From positions 54,656 through 118,655 of the forward strand of contig JAKJHU010001518.1 of assembly GCA_022316685.1 (NCBI GenBank): a stretch of 64,000 bases of DNA, written 5' to 3'. This DNA comes from Progne subis subis (Eukaryota > Chordata > Aves > Passeriformes > Hirundinidae). Every line of letters begins with the position of its first letter. Positions within the stretch are counted from its first letter, which is position 1. A program made the position numbers and the translations under genes. Shown here piece by piece: positions 1 to 10,739 of the stretch. The notes beneath the pieces were generated by a model. It was not told where the DNA came from, searched no databases, and worked only from the letters and a program-made list of their open reading frames with translations.

Positions 1-151
1 CTCTTTTGAAATCTTTATTCTGTCTCTCTGGGAATATATTTCCCTAAAACCCCTGAATAACTGAGCTAGCGAGAGCCGGGGGGTGGCTAGAGGGAAGTAT
101 AGTTTCAGATAAACATGGCTTTTATATTTTAAAAACGGAAAGGGGGAACTA
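1..151 (+). other. 3' end of a plus-strand ERV, ending in a polypurine tract
   Basis: The stretch has no usable reading frame. It ends in a purine-rich run (131-150, containing AAAAACGGAAAGGGGGAACT) directly before an LTR-like TG. That is the usual arrangement of internal sequence, polypurine tract and 3' LTR, so this is the tail of a provirus whose body lies left of the window. Confidence 0.6.
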
Positions 152-419
152 TGATGGCATACAGCTGGACTGTATGCCTCATCAGAGGAGGAGGGGTTTG
201 GCTATAGAGAGCAGATGCCAGCCAATCCCTGATGACGAACGTAAGCAGGTAGCTATTGGCCAGTGAGCTGGGTGGTAACCAATCATAGCCATTCAGGCTC
301 AAAAATTGAGTCTTTTGAATAGCCTATATAAGAGCTGTGCACGCCATTAAAGACACACTCTGCTGCATGTATCTCAGGATGTTGTGTTATCTCTCTATCA
401 CCACTGACTGCGACATACA
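152..419 (+). repeat. Short 3' LTR, plus strand
   Basis: The unit starts TGATGGCATACAG and ends GCGACATACA. It has a TATA-like TATATAAG near 323 and an ATTAAA polyadenylation signal near 346, followed by an R/U5-like tail. The short length (268 bp) recalls alpharetroviral LTRs. It abuts a minus-strand ERV1 env fragment at 420, so the parent element was inserted into that env. Its left TSD is outside the window. Confidence 0.65.
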
Positions 420-628
420 GGTATCTAATTTGGATGGGTCATAACAGTAACTGTTGACATGGGTGCGGGTAATAAAAAAAGAACCTCAGGTTTTTCCCGA
501 GTAAAGCGATTGGTAGCATTTGTGACACAGATTTGCTTGAATCCCAAAAGGGAAGAGATAAAAAAGGAGTAACAGAAGTCTGGTGTGACTTATACCGAAC
601 CTCTGTTGCCTATGGGGTTGCTACCCAT
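420..628 (-). pseudogene. env: Env N-terminal fragment, ERV1 type (broken)
   Basis: On the minus strand an ATG at 628 opens a frame that matches, codon block by codon block, the Env start at 54272 in the plus ERV1 provirus: a hydrophobic signal-like stretch, then the start of the surface subunit. An in-frame stop lies about a dozen codons in, and the match is cut at 420 by the inserted LTR. It follows the Cys-rich accessory ORF just as in the other copy. It is not functional. The same DNA read on the plus strand gives a misleading Gag-like start near 459. Confidence 0.65.
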
Positions 629-753
629 AGCAGGTGTATATGATCTCGGTGGTGAGTACAGCGTTCAACCCAGTCTTGCCCTCTATTTCCCTATTGTTCC
701 CTTTCCAAGTAAATTGCTTTTTGGCACTTCGGTATTGGAGTTTTTTTCACTAG

Positions 754-1368
754 TCAACAGACACTAGTAGTCCCCATCCACAAAGCAAGTAATTTTCTCT
801 TATCAAATTTCCAGGTAAACCTCTGCTTACATTTGAATACTGTAGATTCCCATTGGTTCTCAGGGACTTCCCACTCAATTGCTATCATTAATTCCCAACC
901 ACAAATTAAGTTAACTATTTCTGCATCTAATAGCCACTGTCTGTTCAAAATTGGTGGCACATGCTTGCAACATATCATACAACTCGAGTGTCTTTTATGA
1001 AAAATACAGTACCATTTTCGTTCACAATTTCTATATTTACATTTAAGCCAGCTAGCATATCCTGTATTGGGGTGTATAAGGCACGGTATATGCATTGGTA
1101 CGGAGGATGGCTGCAATTCCACCCTTTGGTCGGGATATAAGCGATTTTCTTTTTTATACAAATCACAAACTATGGCCAATATTGTCTGCGTGTGAGATCT
1201 ATATAAACCAGATTCTTTGGTGTGAAGAGGAAGTATCTCTTCCCAGGGAGGATATCTGAGTTTCCTTAGAGTTTCTCCAGAGGGTACTTGAAACCACACA
1301 TATAAGCTTCTCCTTACTTCCCAGTTGTCTGTTATCCTTGGGAGATTATTTGCATCATCCCAGTTCAT
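754..1368 (-). CDS. Cys-rich accessory ORF between pol and env (ERV1, longer copy)
   Basis: This is an open frame of about 204 codons from an ATG at 1368 (MNWDD); the frame opens two codons earlier at a GTG. It lies just downstream of the integrase C-terminus and upstream of env. I do not recognise the family. It has no signal peptide or membrane segment. The N-terminal half is Trp/Arg/Pro-rich (around SLYVWFQV and RYPPW). A central Cys/His cluster (CLIHPNT, KCKYRNC, WYC, HKRHSSC, CC) could bind zinc. A conserved CGWEL near the C-terminus is followed by a basic tail. It is roughly half identical to the ORF at 53643-54143, with the Cys, His and Trp positions largely kept. It runs past the point where that copy has a stop (Trp here). 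A role as a retroviral accessory or regulatory protein is inferred from position only. Confidence 0.6.
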   Translation of the reverse strand: MNWDDANNLPRITDNWEVRRSLYVWFQVPSGETLRKLRYPPWEEILPLHTKESGLYRSHTQTILAIVCDLYKKENRLYPDQRVELQPSSVPMHIPCLIHPNTGYASWLKCKYRNCERKWYCIFHKRHSSCMICCKHVPPILNRQWLLDAEIVNLICGWELMIAIEWEVPENQWESTVFKCKQRFTWKFDKRKLLALWMGTTSVC

Positions 1369-1374
1369 TACCAC

Positions 1375-3386
1375 CTGATTCCTGCTTAAGAGTCAATTTT
1401 GTATCACCTGGTGCCAATGTTATAGTCCACTCCTTAGGTTCTTCCATGCGTCCTTTGATTCTGCTGGCATGGATCTACCCTCTTTCCTTGGTCTGAATCG
1501 CTGGTTCAGTTGTCAGCAGTGCCTCAAAAGTATCTTCCCATTGTTGTTGTGCATTATTTGGGTTTATATTGTATTTCATTTTTATATTGGGTTTTGTATT
1601 GATTTCTTATGTCCCACCCTGTTCCCATGGAAAATGTATTATCACGAGATTTGTCCCTGCTCCTTTTCCCCACCCATCCTTCCACGCTGGAATGTAATCT
1701 ACCTCTGTTCCACTCCCACCTTATCCCTGATTGGGTAGTGGCTTGTCCCTGCCTCTAGCCCCTTCCCCCTGGATAAAAACAAGGGGAGCATGTGGATCGC
1801 TCTCTCTGGGCTCTTGGGACGGGGACTGGACTGAGCTCCTGACCCTGCAGGGGCAGGACCACAGGAGAAAGACTGAATAAAGCCGTGATACCCCCCAGAC
1901 AAGGGGCAGACTCTTTCCCTTTGCCATCGATGGATGCCTGCTCTCTCTAAAGGAAAAGGTTTGCAGCTTCTGGGATCTTTGAGGCCCTGAGGAAAAAATC
2001 CTTCCAGCTGTGGTTTCTCTCTCAAGCTAGCTGAGGCAAAAACGGAGCTGGGGCTCCGGGAGAGAGAGAGACACATCACATTGTGGAGTTAAAGATTGTT
2101 CTTTCCATGTTTTAACCAATACCCATTCTTCTGGGTGGACACTTTGGATATCTTAAATTTGAGGGATTATCCCTTTCAACCCCAAATTTTCAAGAGTTCG
2201 TGCAATTGTGGTAACATATTTTCTAACACTCACTTCCCCTTCTTCAAAGTAGCAGGTTCATGTTGGGTGGTCAAAAAAGGCAACCCAAACGTCATTTCAT
2301 AGGGTGATGCTACCAGGTCTGATCTGGGTTGTGTCTGGATCCTTAGTAGGGCCAAAGGTAAATGCTTTACCCATGACATCTGGGTTTCAATCATCAGTTT
2401 AGTTAAGGTCCTTTTTAGAGTCTGGTTCACCCTCTCTACCCAGCCTGAACTCTGTGGATGCCACGGGGTATGTAATTCCCATTCTATTCCCAGGGCTTGA
2501 GTTATTTGCTATAAGACTCTTGATGTAAAATGCATTTCTCTGTCTGAGTCTATCTTGTTAACCATTCCATACCAGGGAATAATTTGTTCCAAAAGGGTTT
2601 TACATACCACATTAGCTGTAGCTCTGACAGCTGGGACAGTTTCTGCCCAATGAGTTAAATGGTCTATTATTACTAATAAAAACTTCCATCTCTGCACTTG
2701 AGGAAGTTCATTACGTCCACTTGGATGCTTTGAAAGGGTCACAGGGCTAACTCACAACCCCCTGGTGTTGTTTTTCTCATAACCTTTTTATTTAACCTTT
2801 GGCAAGTTATACATCTCTCAGTTACTTGCTTTGCTAATCCAAAGATCCTAATGCACCCATAACTCCTTAAAAAGTGATCACACAAAGCCTGAGTACCCCA
2901 ATGAGTCTTCTGATGTATGTCTTCTAATATTTTCCTAGTAAGGAGCTTATTAAGTAACTGCCTCCCATCAGGGAGTTTCCATTTCCAGATTGATCTCGCT
3001 CTCCCCCTATCTTACTTAGCTCCTTCTCTTCTGCTTCACTAAATTTTGGAATTTCCACTTCTTCCTTGCTTGGAGTCAAAATGAGCATAACTTTTTCACT
3101 ACCATTTTCTGCTGCATCTCTAGCCTCTTGATCTGCCAAATTATTCCTTCTTATTTCAGGGGTCATTCCTTTTTGGTGTCCTCTAACATGTACTAGAGCT
3201 ATTTTCTTTGGGCAATTATATTGCTTCTAAAACCTCTAGAATGAGTCCCTCATGAATCAGCCCTCTTCCTTTAAAATTTAGTAACCCCCTTTCTTCCCAA
3301 ATTTTTCCAAAAGTGTGTACTACCCAAAACGCATATTTCAAATCAGTATATATGTTTCCTTTCCAATGCTCTCTTTAGAGCATATA
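1375..3386 (-). pseudogene. pol: ERV1 pol remnant: RNase H and integrase, minus strand
   Basis: Read from 3386 down, short frames match the RNase H and integrase of the plus ERV1 copy (52165-53620). Visible pieces are the third RNase H acidic region (IYTD, near 3340), an Ala-Asp-Gln-Glu helix (3130-3166), the integrase DHLTHW strand and second catalytic Asp (IDSDR, near 2560), the glutamate of the GxVER motif (near 2430), and the C-terminal domain (2100-2230, 1435-1543). Frameshifts and stops separate these blocks. A solo LTR (1544-2078) interrupts the C-terminal domain. The left end of the plus ERVK cuts the RNase H at 3386. Non-functional. Confidence 0.75.
1544..2078 (+). mobile_element. 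Solo LTR (family X), TSD CATTG
   Basis: The unit runs TGTTGTGCATTATT...ACACATCA and is flanked by CATTG at 1539-1543 and 2079-2083. An AATAAA (GAATAAAGCCGTGAT) lies near 1876. The integrase coding sequence resumes exactly across it, so this is one solo insertion. Related but shorter copies lie in minus orientation at 23122, 27753 and 40914. Confidence 0.85.
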
Positions 3387-3697
3387 TGTTGGGGCACACA
3401 AAACAGAGTACTTTTGGACCTGATTAGCATAAGAGATCTGCTAATCAGAATGCCTTGGCAGGAACAAACAGCTCTGAAGATTGAATCAAGACTGGCTGAC
3501 AGGAAAGACTATTGAATCAACTTCCGCAAGCAAGAGATGTTGCAAAATGTATGTTTGTTTATTTGATGATTAACCCAATCATTGTAGTAAAAAAAAATTA
3601 CTAGCCTTCCTAGAATGGTATATAAGCATATGTAGTCCACAATAAATTTGGATTCTGATCACCAGTCAGTCTTCCCCGTCTCTCTCAATCGCCGATA
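3387..3697 (+). repeat. 5' LTR of the plus ERVK provirus
   Basis: It begins TGTTGGGGCACAC at the break in the ERV1 RNase H. It carries TATATAAGC near 3630 and AATAAA near 3642. A TGG at 3700 (TGGTGCTCCGCATAAGGAG) sits where a primer-binding site is expected; I could not assign the tRNA. The 3' boundary is uncertain by a few bases because no clean CA end is present. The leader and gag of the same element follow. Confidence 0.65.
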
Positions 3698-3728
3698 ATT
3701 GGTGCTCCGCATAAGGAGAAGGACCAGC

Positions 3729-4436
3729 TGTGGTGGTGCAGAACTGTTTTATTAGGTTTTTGTAAGAAGTTTATGTTATGGTTCATTTCACTGTATCCCC
3801 AATTTTGTATCCCTTTTGTGTCGTCTGTATAATAAGGTGTTTTGTGTCAATTATCCCACCCCTCACATGGCATGTAACATCCCCTCTGCCCCCCCTCACT
3901 CTGGGGCAGCCTGTCTATCACTCCAGGGGTCCCTCCCAGATTGCGAAACCTCAGGGAGAGGGCTTCGGGTAGATAGGTAGCCTGGGGGAATTCTTTTCCT
4001 CTGGAGGTGGTTGGTCCGAGGCTTGGGGGTGGGCACACCTTGTTACCCCCTGAATCCCCTGTTTTGCTGTCTTGTTGTATCCTCCCTGGAACCCCTCCCC
4101 CGCTTATAAGGTAGAGGAGGGAGATTCAAACTCTCTCCGAGCAGCTCCTCGCTCAGCAACTCCTCGCTCAGCAACTCCTCGCTCAGCTGCTCCTCTCTCA
4201 GCTGCTCAGCTCTCAGCCTCTGAGCTCTCTGCTTCTCAACTCTGGAGCTAATAAACATCTTTTAACCTGCTAAGCTGAGAGCCAGCCTTTTCTCTTCTGC
4301 TGCTGTTGACTGTCTCAACATACGGGGTCCAGCTGCTAAGCCGAGAAGCCGAAACGAACTGGATACATCTGTATCTGTGTTGACCGAGCTAGCCAGAGGT
4401 CCTCTCCCGCACGGAGTGGGGCAAAAACCAGATACA
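3729..4436 (+). mobile_element. Solo LTR (family Z, copy 1), TSD ACCAGC
   Basis: The unit runs TGTGGTGGTGCAG...CCAGATACA with ACCAGC at 3723-3728 and 4437-4442. AATAAA lies near 4248 (GCTAATAAACATC). It sits in the untranslated leader of the plus ERVK. Copies 2 and 3 are at 5993 and 32451. A short tandem repeat inside it varies among the copies. Confidence 0.88.
4138..4216 (+). repeat. 15-bp tandem repeat inside family Z LTR
   Basis: Four to five degenerate units of about 15 bp (core CTCCTCGCTCAGC) run in tandem between the U3 promoter region and the polyadenylation signal. The other two family Z copies (near 6410-6460 and 32690-32740) hold fewer or rearranged units. Confidence 0.75.
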
Positions 4437-5992
4437 ACCAGCTACCTGACGGCAGCTGGTGAGCCCCTGGAACTGATTGTGATGGTGAGAAGTTTGGGCC
4501 CACAATCACCTGTCTGCTGCGATGTGACAGGTGAGCCGGGGGAACTGAACTATGGGACAGAACATGTCCAACAAGAGAGACGCCTATGAAACCATGCTCG
4601 CCCTTCTGAGCAAGCATGGCTCCCCCATCCTAAAGCACAACCTTAAATCACTTTTACGATGGGTGTCATGCATGCTTCCCAATGCCACCCCTTCTTCTAT
4701 ATTTACCCTCTGCTTCTGGGACAAGGTCGGCGTAAAGCTCTATGACCTGGCTACACTGCCTGGCCATGAGCTAGAGTTATGAATGCTTCCTGCTTGGAGG
4801 GAGGTCATGGACATGATCAAAAAGGAGGGAGGGAGCAAGGCAGCCTGCGAGGCTGCCACTGAGATGGCCCTGGCAACTGTGCTGGACTTGAACTTGCCCA
4901 GGTCCCGCTCCCCATCTCCTGTTCACACACCCTCCCTGATGAGTGCCAGGGATAGAGCCCGGTCACCACCTCCAGTCCCACTGCTATACCGTCAGCGATC
5001 CCAGAGCCACCAGACACTTATCACTTATGCGGTGGATACTGACTCTAGCAGTGAAAGGGAAGCAGACTCTTTCAACCCTGGCCTCAAAAAAGATCCGGAC
5101 TTACTCCCTTCGGATATCCATAATAACTGGTTACAGATAAAAAAGAAAGCCCTTAAGGACAGAGACTTTGACACTGCGGCAGAAATCTTTTTGGCCTCTG
5201 TGCAACTCAGCCCGAGGGGGATAATCCACAATGGGAGCCCTTAGGCCACTCAGAAATTAAGGAACTGCACTGTACCATGGCGGAATATGGTCTGGGGTCC
5301 CCTTACTTCAGTAGTTTATTAAGAGCAACTTTTACTACTCACCTCATGACTCCTCCTGACATTAAGTTTTTGGAAAATCTTTTGCTCACACCAATGCAAT
5401 AGGCAATATTAATGGTGCAATGGATAAAAAGACTGGAGAGTTTAATTGCAACATATGCTGGGCAGGCAAACAAAGCCCTGGCTGCCTTAACTATTGACCA
5501 CCTAGTGGAGGAGAGGGTGCAAGCTGCCTTACTGAGAGAAGCCATAGAGGGGATCACAGAGGCAACTCATTTGTCATTTCTTAAGGTTCCTCATGCCAAA
5601 AGCCTGCAACAGTCCTTCATAAATATCAAAGTCCACAGGAGCCCTATATGCAGTTTGTGGACAGATTAAAACAAACACTGGAGAGACAAATTGATAATTA
5701 TCAAGCAAGGGAGGTTGTACTCTTCAAATTGGCCATAGAAAATGCTACTGAGGACTGTAAGGGCCTCTTGAAATTCTTGTCCCCTGAACCTGAGCTCACA
5801 TTGCTTCAAATTATAGAAGCCTGCAATCGTTTGGGGACATTACAACATACTACAGCAATCATCTATCAGGTTGTGGGGCAAGGCATAGCTGATGCTTTTG
5901 CTGCCCTGAAGTTAATCCCCAGAAAGCAGTTGGTTTGTTTTGGCTGTGGGGAATCTGGGCACATTAAAAGAGCACCAAAAAGTGCAAAAACC

Positions 5993-6706
5993 TGTGGTGG
6001 TGCAGAACTGTTTTATTAGGTTTTTGTAAGAAGTTTATGTTATGGTTCATTTCACTGTATCCCCAAATTTTGTATCCCTTTTGTGTCGTCTGTATAATAA
6101 GGTGTTTTGTGTCAATTATCCCACCCCTCACATGGCATGTAACATCCCCTCTGCCCCCCCTCACTCTGGGGCAGCCTGTCTATCACTCCAGGGGTCCCTC
6201 CCAGATTGCGAAACCTCAGGGAGAGGGCTTCGGGTAGATAGGTAGCCTGGGGGAATTCTTTTCCTCTGGAGGTGGTTGGTCCGAGGCTTGGGGGTGGGCA
6301 CACCTTGTTACCCCCTGAATCCCCTGATTTGCTGTCTTGTTGTATCCTCCCTGGAACCCCTCCCCCGCTTATAAGGTAGAGGAGGGAGATTGAAACTCTC
6401 TCCCAGCAGCTCTCCGAGCAGCTCCTCGCTCAGCTGCACCTCGCTCTCAGCTGCTCAGCTCCCAGCCTCTGAGCTCTCGCCTCTGAGCTTGGAGCTCTCT
6501 GCTTCTCAACTCTGGAGCTAATAAACATCTTTTAACCTGCTAAGCTGAGAGCCAGCCTTTTCTCTTCTGCTGCTGTTGACTGTCTCGACATACGGTGTCT
6601 AGCTGCTAAGCCGAGAAGCCGAAACGAACTGGATACATCTGTATCTGTGTTGACCGAGCTAGCCAGAGGTCCTCTCCGGCCCGGAGCGGGGAAAAAACCA
6701 GATACA
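5993..6706 (+). mobile_element. Solo LTR (family Z, copy 2), TSD AAAACC
   Basis: Same ends as copy 1 (TGTGGTGG...CAGATACA), flanked by AAAACC at 5987-5992 and 6707-6712. The gag nucleocapsid frame reads across the empty site, which confirms a solo insertion rather than a 3' LTR of the element starting at 3729. Confidence 0.88.
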
Positions 6707-6723
6707 AAAACCCAAACCCCCGG

Positions 6724-7382
6724 TGTCCTGGTTTAGAGCAAATTTGGGAGAAAACCCCTGAATGGGGTCCCTCTGGGGGGCAAACCCAAATGGCCCTTCC
6801 TCTTAACTGGTCCGAGAAAGAACTTCCTTGGAGAAAAGTGGAAAAAAATATTTTACTTAACAAAGTGCCCACAAGTACCGAGAATGAATAATATGAAACA
6901 ATAAAACCTCTCGTTCTGGAGTGAGATGGCAAATTGAGAAAGCTCTTGCCATGGATGTAGCTTGGCTCTCTCTCAGTCTTTTATCATTCCCAGTCCCTCC
7001 AGCACTGCTGGAAAATGCCGAGGCTCAGGCCCTGTTGGGCCGCAGGTGCAAGCCCCCAGTGCTCCCCCGGGTTATTTTCAGTCCAGAGGAGGTTTAAACA
7101 GTTCCAAGAAAAAAGAAAAAAAAAAAACAGTCCAGGGAACTTCTCTGCCCTAGCTAGCTGAAACTAACTAAAAGCAAAAAAGATCTCTGTCCTGCAGTCT
7201 CTCCAAGCCTCCGCTGAACACCCCGTCCGGAGAAGAATGTGGAGGAGTCAGGCAGTTTTCTCAAAACAAACTCTGTGCTTCTTCTTGCTCTTAGAACCAG
7301 TCTTAAAGGCACAGAACTCAATATAAAGCACAAACAGAACAGACAATTGGGGATGCAAGCATCATAAAGTCACCCTAGGACA
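6724..7382 (-). mobile_element. Solo ERVL LTR (family Y), minus strand
   Basis: It is the reverse complement of the LTRs at 54606 and 60540 (TGTCCTAGGG...CCAGGACA). The flanks are CCCCGG (6718-6723) and CCCAGG (7383-7388), a TSD with one mismatch. It interrupts gag between the two zinc knuckles, 11 bp after family Z copy 2. Confidence 0.85.
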
Positions 7383-7862
7383 CCCAGGTATATGCACTTG
7401 CTGTTGGAAAGGCCTTCACTTCGCTAATCTATGCCACTCTAAGTTTCACCCGAATGGCCAGCCTTTACAGGGAAACTCATCTCGCAGTGCTGGACAGTGA
7501 TGCACGAAGACACAAATCTCACAGTTGACGCAGCAGCTGACACAGAAACCAGGAGCAACTGTCAGCTTTCAAGCAGCCCTACCTCCTTGCTGGACTACTG
7601 TCACTGACCTATGTTGCAACCACCCCAGGCAGCGCTGCAATGGACTTGGCAATCTCCAGCACAGTAACATTACTTAATTCATCTGTTCATTTGCTCCGCA
7701 CAGTAGTTTTTGGACCACCGGGTCACTGTATGCATGCATTGCTTTTAGGTTGATCATGCATCTCTTTGATGCGTTTGTTTGTTCTGTCTGGGGCTACTGA
7801 CTGACTCAGTTGAGGAAATAAAGATCACAGCTTGGACTCCCCAGCCGCCCTATGTGGTCCCA

Positions 7863-8064
7863 TGTTGGAACCCTGGTCAGTGAGAATTTTAGACTTTCTG
7901 TGCTGACAGGCACTGACCCCCAAGAAAACACTGCATTTGACCTGAGGCCATAGAGAAGGCTTCCAAAACTGAATGATAGAACTGGGATTATGGGTGTGTA
8001 GTTTGAATAGAAGTGTGTAATATCACATGGTGGAAAACTTAGAATTTAAGGTTTTAGAATATAG

Positions 8065-8109
<45 letters not shown>

Positions 8110-8467
8110 AAGATGGAGGTTTTAGGCCGGAGGCTAGTCCTTCTTTTTCACCTTCTTCTTCATGGTTCTAGGTGGTATTTTGTAATTGGATAGAAAAGTC
8201 TGCATTGCAGGCCATGAGTGTTTGGTTATTGGGTTAAAAGTAAAAATAATTTAGGTGTAATTTCTTAAATGGACAGTTTATTCTTAGAAGACCTTGTAGA
8301 GAGAGAGATACGGCTCCATTTTTAGTTTGTTAGCTAGAAGTGCTGTAGAACTCATGGTTTGTGAGACTGTAATATAGATAAGAATTAATAAGCATTTGAG
8401 TCCAAACAAGAAATACCGTTTCGTGCATTTAATCCTGACTCTGGGAAAAAAAATATAAAATGTAACA
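7863..8467. mobile_element. Solo LTR, TSD GTCCCA, with an (AT)n tract
   Basis: The unit runs TGTTGGAACCC...ATGTAACA and is flanked by GTCCCA at 7857-7862 and 8468-8473. The dUTPase C-terminal coding sequence joins perfectly across it. Orientation is not clear from promoter or polyadenylation signals. No other copy is in the window. Confidence 0.82.
8067..8104. repeat. (AT)n microsatellite
   Basis: An uninterrupted AT dinucleotide run inside the solo LTR at 7863-8467. Confidence 0.95.
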
Positions 8468-8929
8468 GTCCCAGCTGGGAACAATGTAGCCCAAACTCAT
8501 ACCTTTCTTGGCAGTACCCCTATCTGCACCTCTGATAGCTGAACAGAGGGGAGGCGGGTTTGGTCCCACATCCCGCAGATCTTTTGGGCACAACATATAT
8601 CTCAGCATCCCACATGCCAATGCAGTGACTCTGGAAGGCAAAGACATTGTCTTAACAGGACTCATTGATACTGCTGACTGTTATCTCAAAAAGCCAATGG
8701 CCCAGTGATTGGCCATTAACGATTGTGCCTCAGGTACTCTCAGGCATGGGTGGGTGTAGCCAAGGCCTGCAGAGCCAACACTTGGTGCAAATTACAGGAC
8801 CTGAGGGACAAATTGCCAAGGTTAAAACCTTTTGTGCTATCATTCCCCCTGGCTTTGTGGGGGAGGGATGGGTTGACACAGTGGGGAATTTTTATGCATT
8901 CAAACTTTTGCATAGGAGTCATTGGGATG

Positions 8930-9799
8930 TGTGATACCCCCAAACTGACTTGGAAAACCTCTGACCCTGTGTGGGTGGACCAGTGGCCCCTATCATTAGA
9001 CAAAATGCGTGTATTGCAAGAACTTGTATAGAAACAGCTGGAAAAAGGACACATAGTCCCATCTAATAGCCCTTGGAATTCACATATGTTTGTGATCAGA
9101 AAGCAATCTGGAGGGTGGAGGCTGTTGCATGACTTGTGGAAAATAAACAAAGTATTGGAAGAAAAGGGAGCCCTCCAACCAGGACTATGCACCAAAATTC
9201 AGTTTTTCTGTACTAAGCATTAATATGCAGGCGCCACTAATTCGATATCATTGGACGGTATTGCCCCAAGGCATGCGCAACAGCCCCACTATTTGCAAGT
9301 GGTATGTTGCAAGACTCTGAGCCAGGAACGTATGCGTGGTATTGTATTGTATCATTATATGGATGATATTCTTATCTCTGCAGAAACTGTGGTTTGAATG
9401 GAAGAAGCAGTGCAGGCTGTCAGCCAGGCTGTTACATCAGCGGGTCTGATCACTGCTTCTGAAAAGGTTCAAAGGACATCCCCATGGAAATATCTGGACT
9501 GGTGCATAAGAATGCACTCTATTTCGGCACAACCATTGCAATTTTTAACTGAAATCAAAACTCTGCATGATGCACAAAAATTGCTAGGGACCATAAATTG
9601 GATTCATCCCTTGTTCAGAATCTCAAATGAAGATTTGGAGCCATTTTTTTTGCCTATTAAAGGGGAAAAACATCTCATTACCTAGGCATTTAAAGACAAA
9701 GGCCCAAGCTGCACTTCAAAGAGGAGCTGATGCTATCTCACAGAGGCAATCAGCTTGCTGGGCTCCAGAGTTACCACTATGGTTAATCAATTTAAACCC
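8930..9799 (+). pseudogene. pol: ERVK reverse transcriptase, N-terminal two thirds (broken)
   Basis: The frame carries betaretroviral RT landmarks in order: PVWVDQWPL at 8960-8995, [12 protein letters not shown] near 9070, a WRLLHDL block near 9120, VLPQGM..SPTIC near 9260-9295, and the catalytic YMDD at 9356-9367. The thumb/connection segment (9398-9685) follows. Stops occur after LQELV (9029-9031) and just after YMDDILISAE. The palm motif that should hold the first catalytic Asp is lost in a deletion around 9190-9230. The sequence stops at 9799 where a solo LTR is inserted and resumes at 16212. Confidence 0.8.
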
Positions 9800-10086
9800 T
9801 GACAGTGTGCTGGCTTGAAAGTAAAACCAGTGAGAGACTCCAAGTCAGAAGAAACAATTTAATAGGAGGAAATAAAATAAAATAAAATAAAAACTAAAAT
9901 AAAAACTAAAATAAATTAAATTTAAAAGTAAAGTAAAATAAAATAAAATAAATGCAATAGTGCAAAAGATCACTGACAGAGTCAGAATACAACCTGACAC
10001 CTTGTTAGTTAGGGTGGTGGTAGCAGTCCAGATGAAGTGGTCTTGTTGAAGCAGTGATCCTGTATAAAAGTCTGATAGCTCTTGTC
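9800..10086 (-). mobile_element. Solo LTR, left part, split by the ERVK provirus at 10087
   Basis: This is the R/U5 side of a minus-strand LTR; the U3 side is at 15818-16211. The two parts rejoin at the CTTGTC duplicated by the provirus between them. The outer flanks are AACCC and GACCC, an imperfect TSD, so the outer ends are uncertain by a few bases. It lies in the connection domain of the plus ERVK pol. Confidence 0.7.
9864..9952. repeat. (TAAAA)n-type microsatellite
   Basis: Repeated AAAAT/TAAAA pentamers with interruptions such as AAACT lie within the split solo LTR. Confidence 0.9.
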
Positions 10087-10737
10087 TGTTGAGGGGCTGC
10101 TTGCTGGAGCTTAAATTCCCCGCATTCAGGTGGCTTTAGAGTCTTTTTTGCCCTCTGCAAAGCTCTGAGCCAAACACAGGAAAAGACGGAGTCTTCAAGG
10201 TTGCATGCTTCGTGTTTATTAGTTCTTATCTTACAATTTTCTCAGTGTCCTGCAAGATGTTTGCCGCGGCTCGGACATCTGGTGACTTCCCCCCGTCCCA
10301 GGGCTGTCCTTATCTTTTATACTAATTGCTACGTATTCGATATTTACTATTTATTACCAATGTCTATCACTATTACTAAAAAGGTCATCTTTACTTTGAT
10401 CCAATCCTCACAAACTACTTTGTGCCAACGTCACTGTAGAAATGGAGTGAGGGAAGAAGAAAGAAGAAGAAGGAGGCAACGCCCCAAATTCTCCATCTTG
10501 TCCCCATTCACTTCAATACAAGAAACCCAAAATCACTATTTTTCTCCCCCTGTGATATACTAAACTACAATCTTTCACACTCTTGTGGCCTGCAGTGCTT
10601 CCTGCAGTGCAAGAAGCCTCTCCCATGGACTGAAATCAAATCCAATGTCTCTCTGAGCTCTGGGCTGTGGTCCCAAACCCCCCTGCCCAGGTCTCTGACC
10701 CTCCAGGGCAACCAAAGGAATGCCCTGGACTCCAACA
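10087..10737 (-). repeat. 3' LTR of the chimeric ERVK provirus (family N)
   Basis: In minus orientation it runs TGTTGGAGTCCAGGGC...CAGCCCCTCAACA. A TATA-like TATAAAAG is read on the minus strand near 10318 and AATAA near 10218. Other copies are at 15170, 38250 and 47731. Confidence 0.9.
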
Positions 10738-10739
10738 TC

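Larger units (their letters stand above)
4552..7640 (+). pseudogene. gag: ERVK gag (broken by stops and LTR insertions)
   Basis: The frame starts with MGQNMSNK, a typical myristoylation signal, and continues as a betaretrovirus-like matrix domain. An in-frame TGA at 4780-4782 interrupts it. The same frame reopens to 5244 through a Ser/Pro/Arg-rich linker into the capsid start. Frameshifts split the capsid (5412-5669, 5648-6019). The nucleocapsid has a first zinc knuckle with CFGCGESGH visible but its last Cys missing. Two LTRs (5993-6706, 6724-7382) are inserted there. The second knuckle (C-x2-C-x4-H-x4-C, CTCCWKGLH) resumes at 7390, before dUTPase. Gag would build the particle; this copy cannot. 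Confidence 0.8.
7600..8929 (+). pseudogene. pro: ERVK dUTPase and protease (broken)
   Basis: After the nucleocapsid, a frame near 7640-7740 shows a dUTPase-like segment (AAMDLA followed by a Val/Thr/Leu-rich strand). The dUTPase C-terminal segment (IKITAWTP, then PPYVVP) is at 7800-7862 and continues at 8468 on the far side of a solo LTR. The protease follows (8508-8930): the LIDT of the active site is at about 8660-8670, but a small deletion removes the Gly-Ala part of the DTGA motif and shifts the frame. A flap-like GPEGQ and downstream protease sequence remain. dUTPase would keep uracil out of viral DNA and the protease would process Gag-Pol; both are dead here. Confidence 0.72.

Noticed and set aside
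459..575. A Gag-like plus-strand start (MGAGNKKRTSG) after the LTR at 152-419
   Set aside because: The same DNA read on the minus strand aligns with the env start and flanks at 54272-54500, so the plus frame is antisense coincidence.
4321..4436. Treating the sequence after TCTCAACA as retroviral leader outside the family Z LTR
   Set aside because: All three copies carry it and the TSDs lie beyond it, so it belongs to the LTR.
3729..6706. A single provirus with LTRs 3729-4436 and 5993-6706
   Set aside because: Each LTR has its own 6-bp TSD and the host gag or leader reads across each site, so they are two independent solo LTRs.
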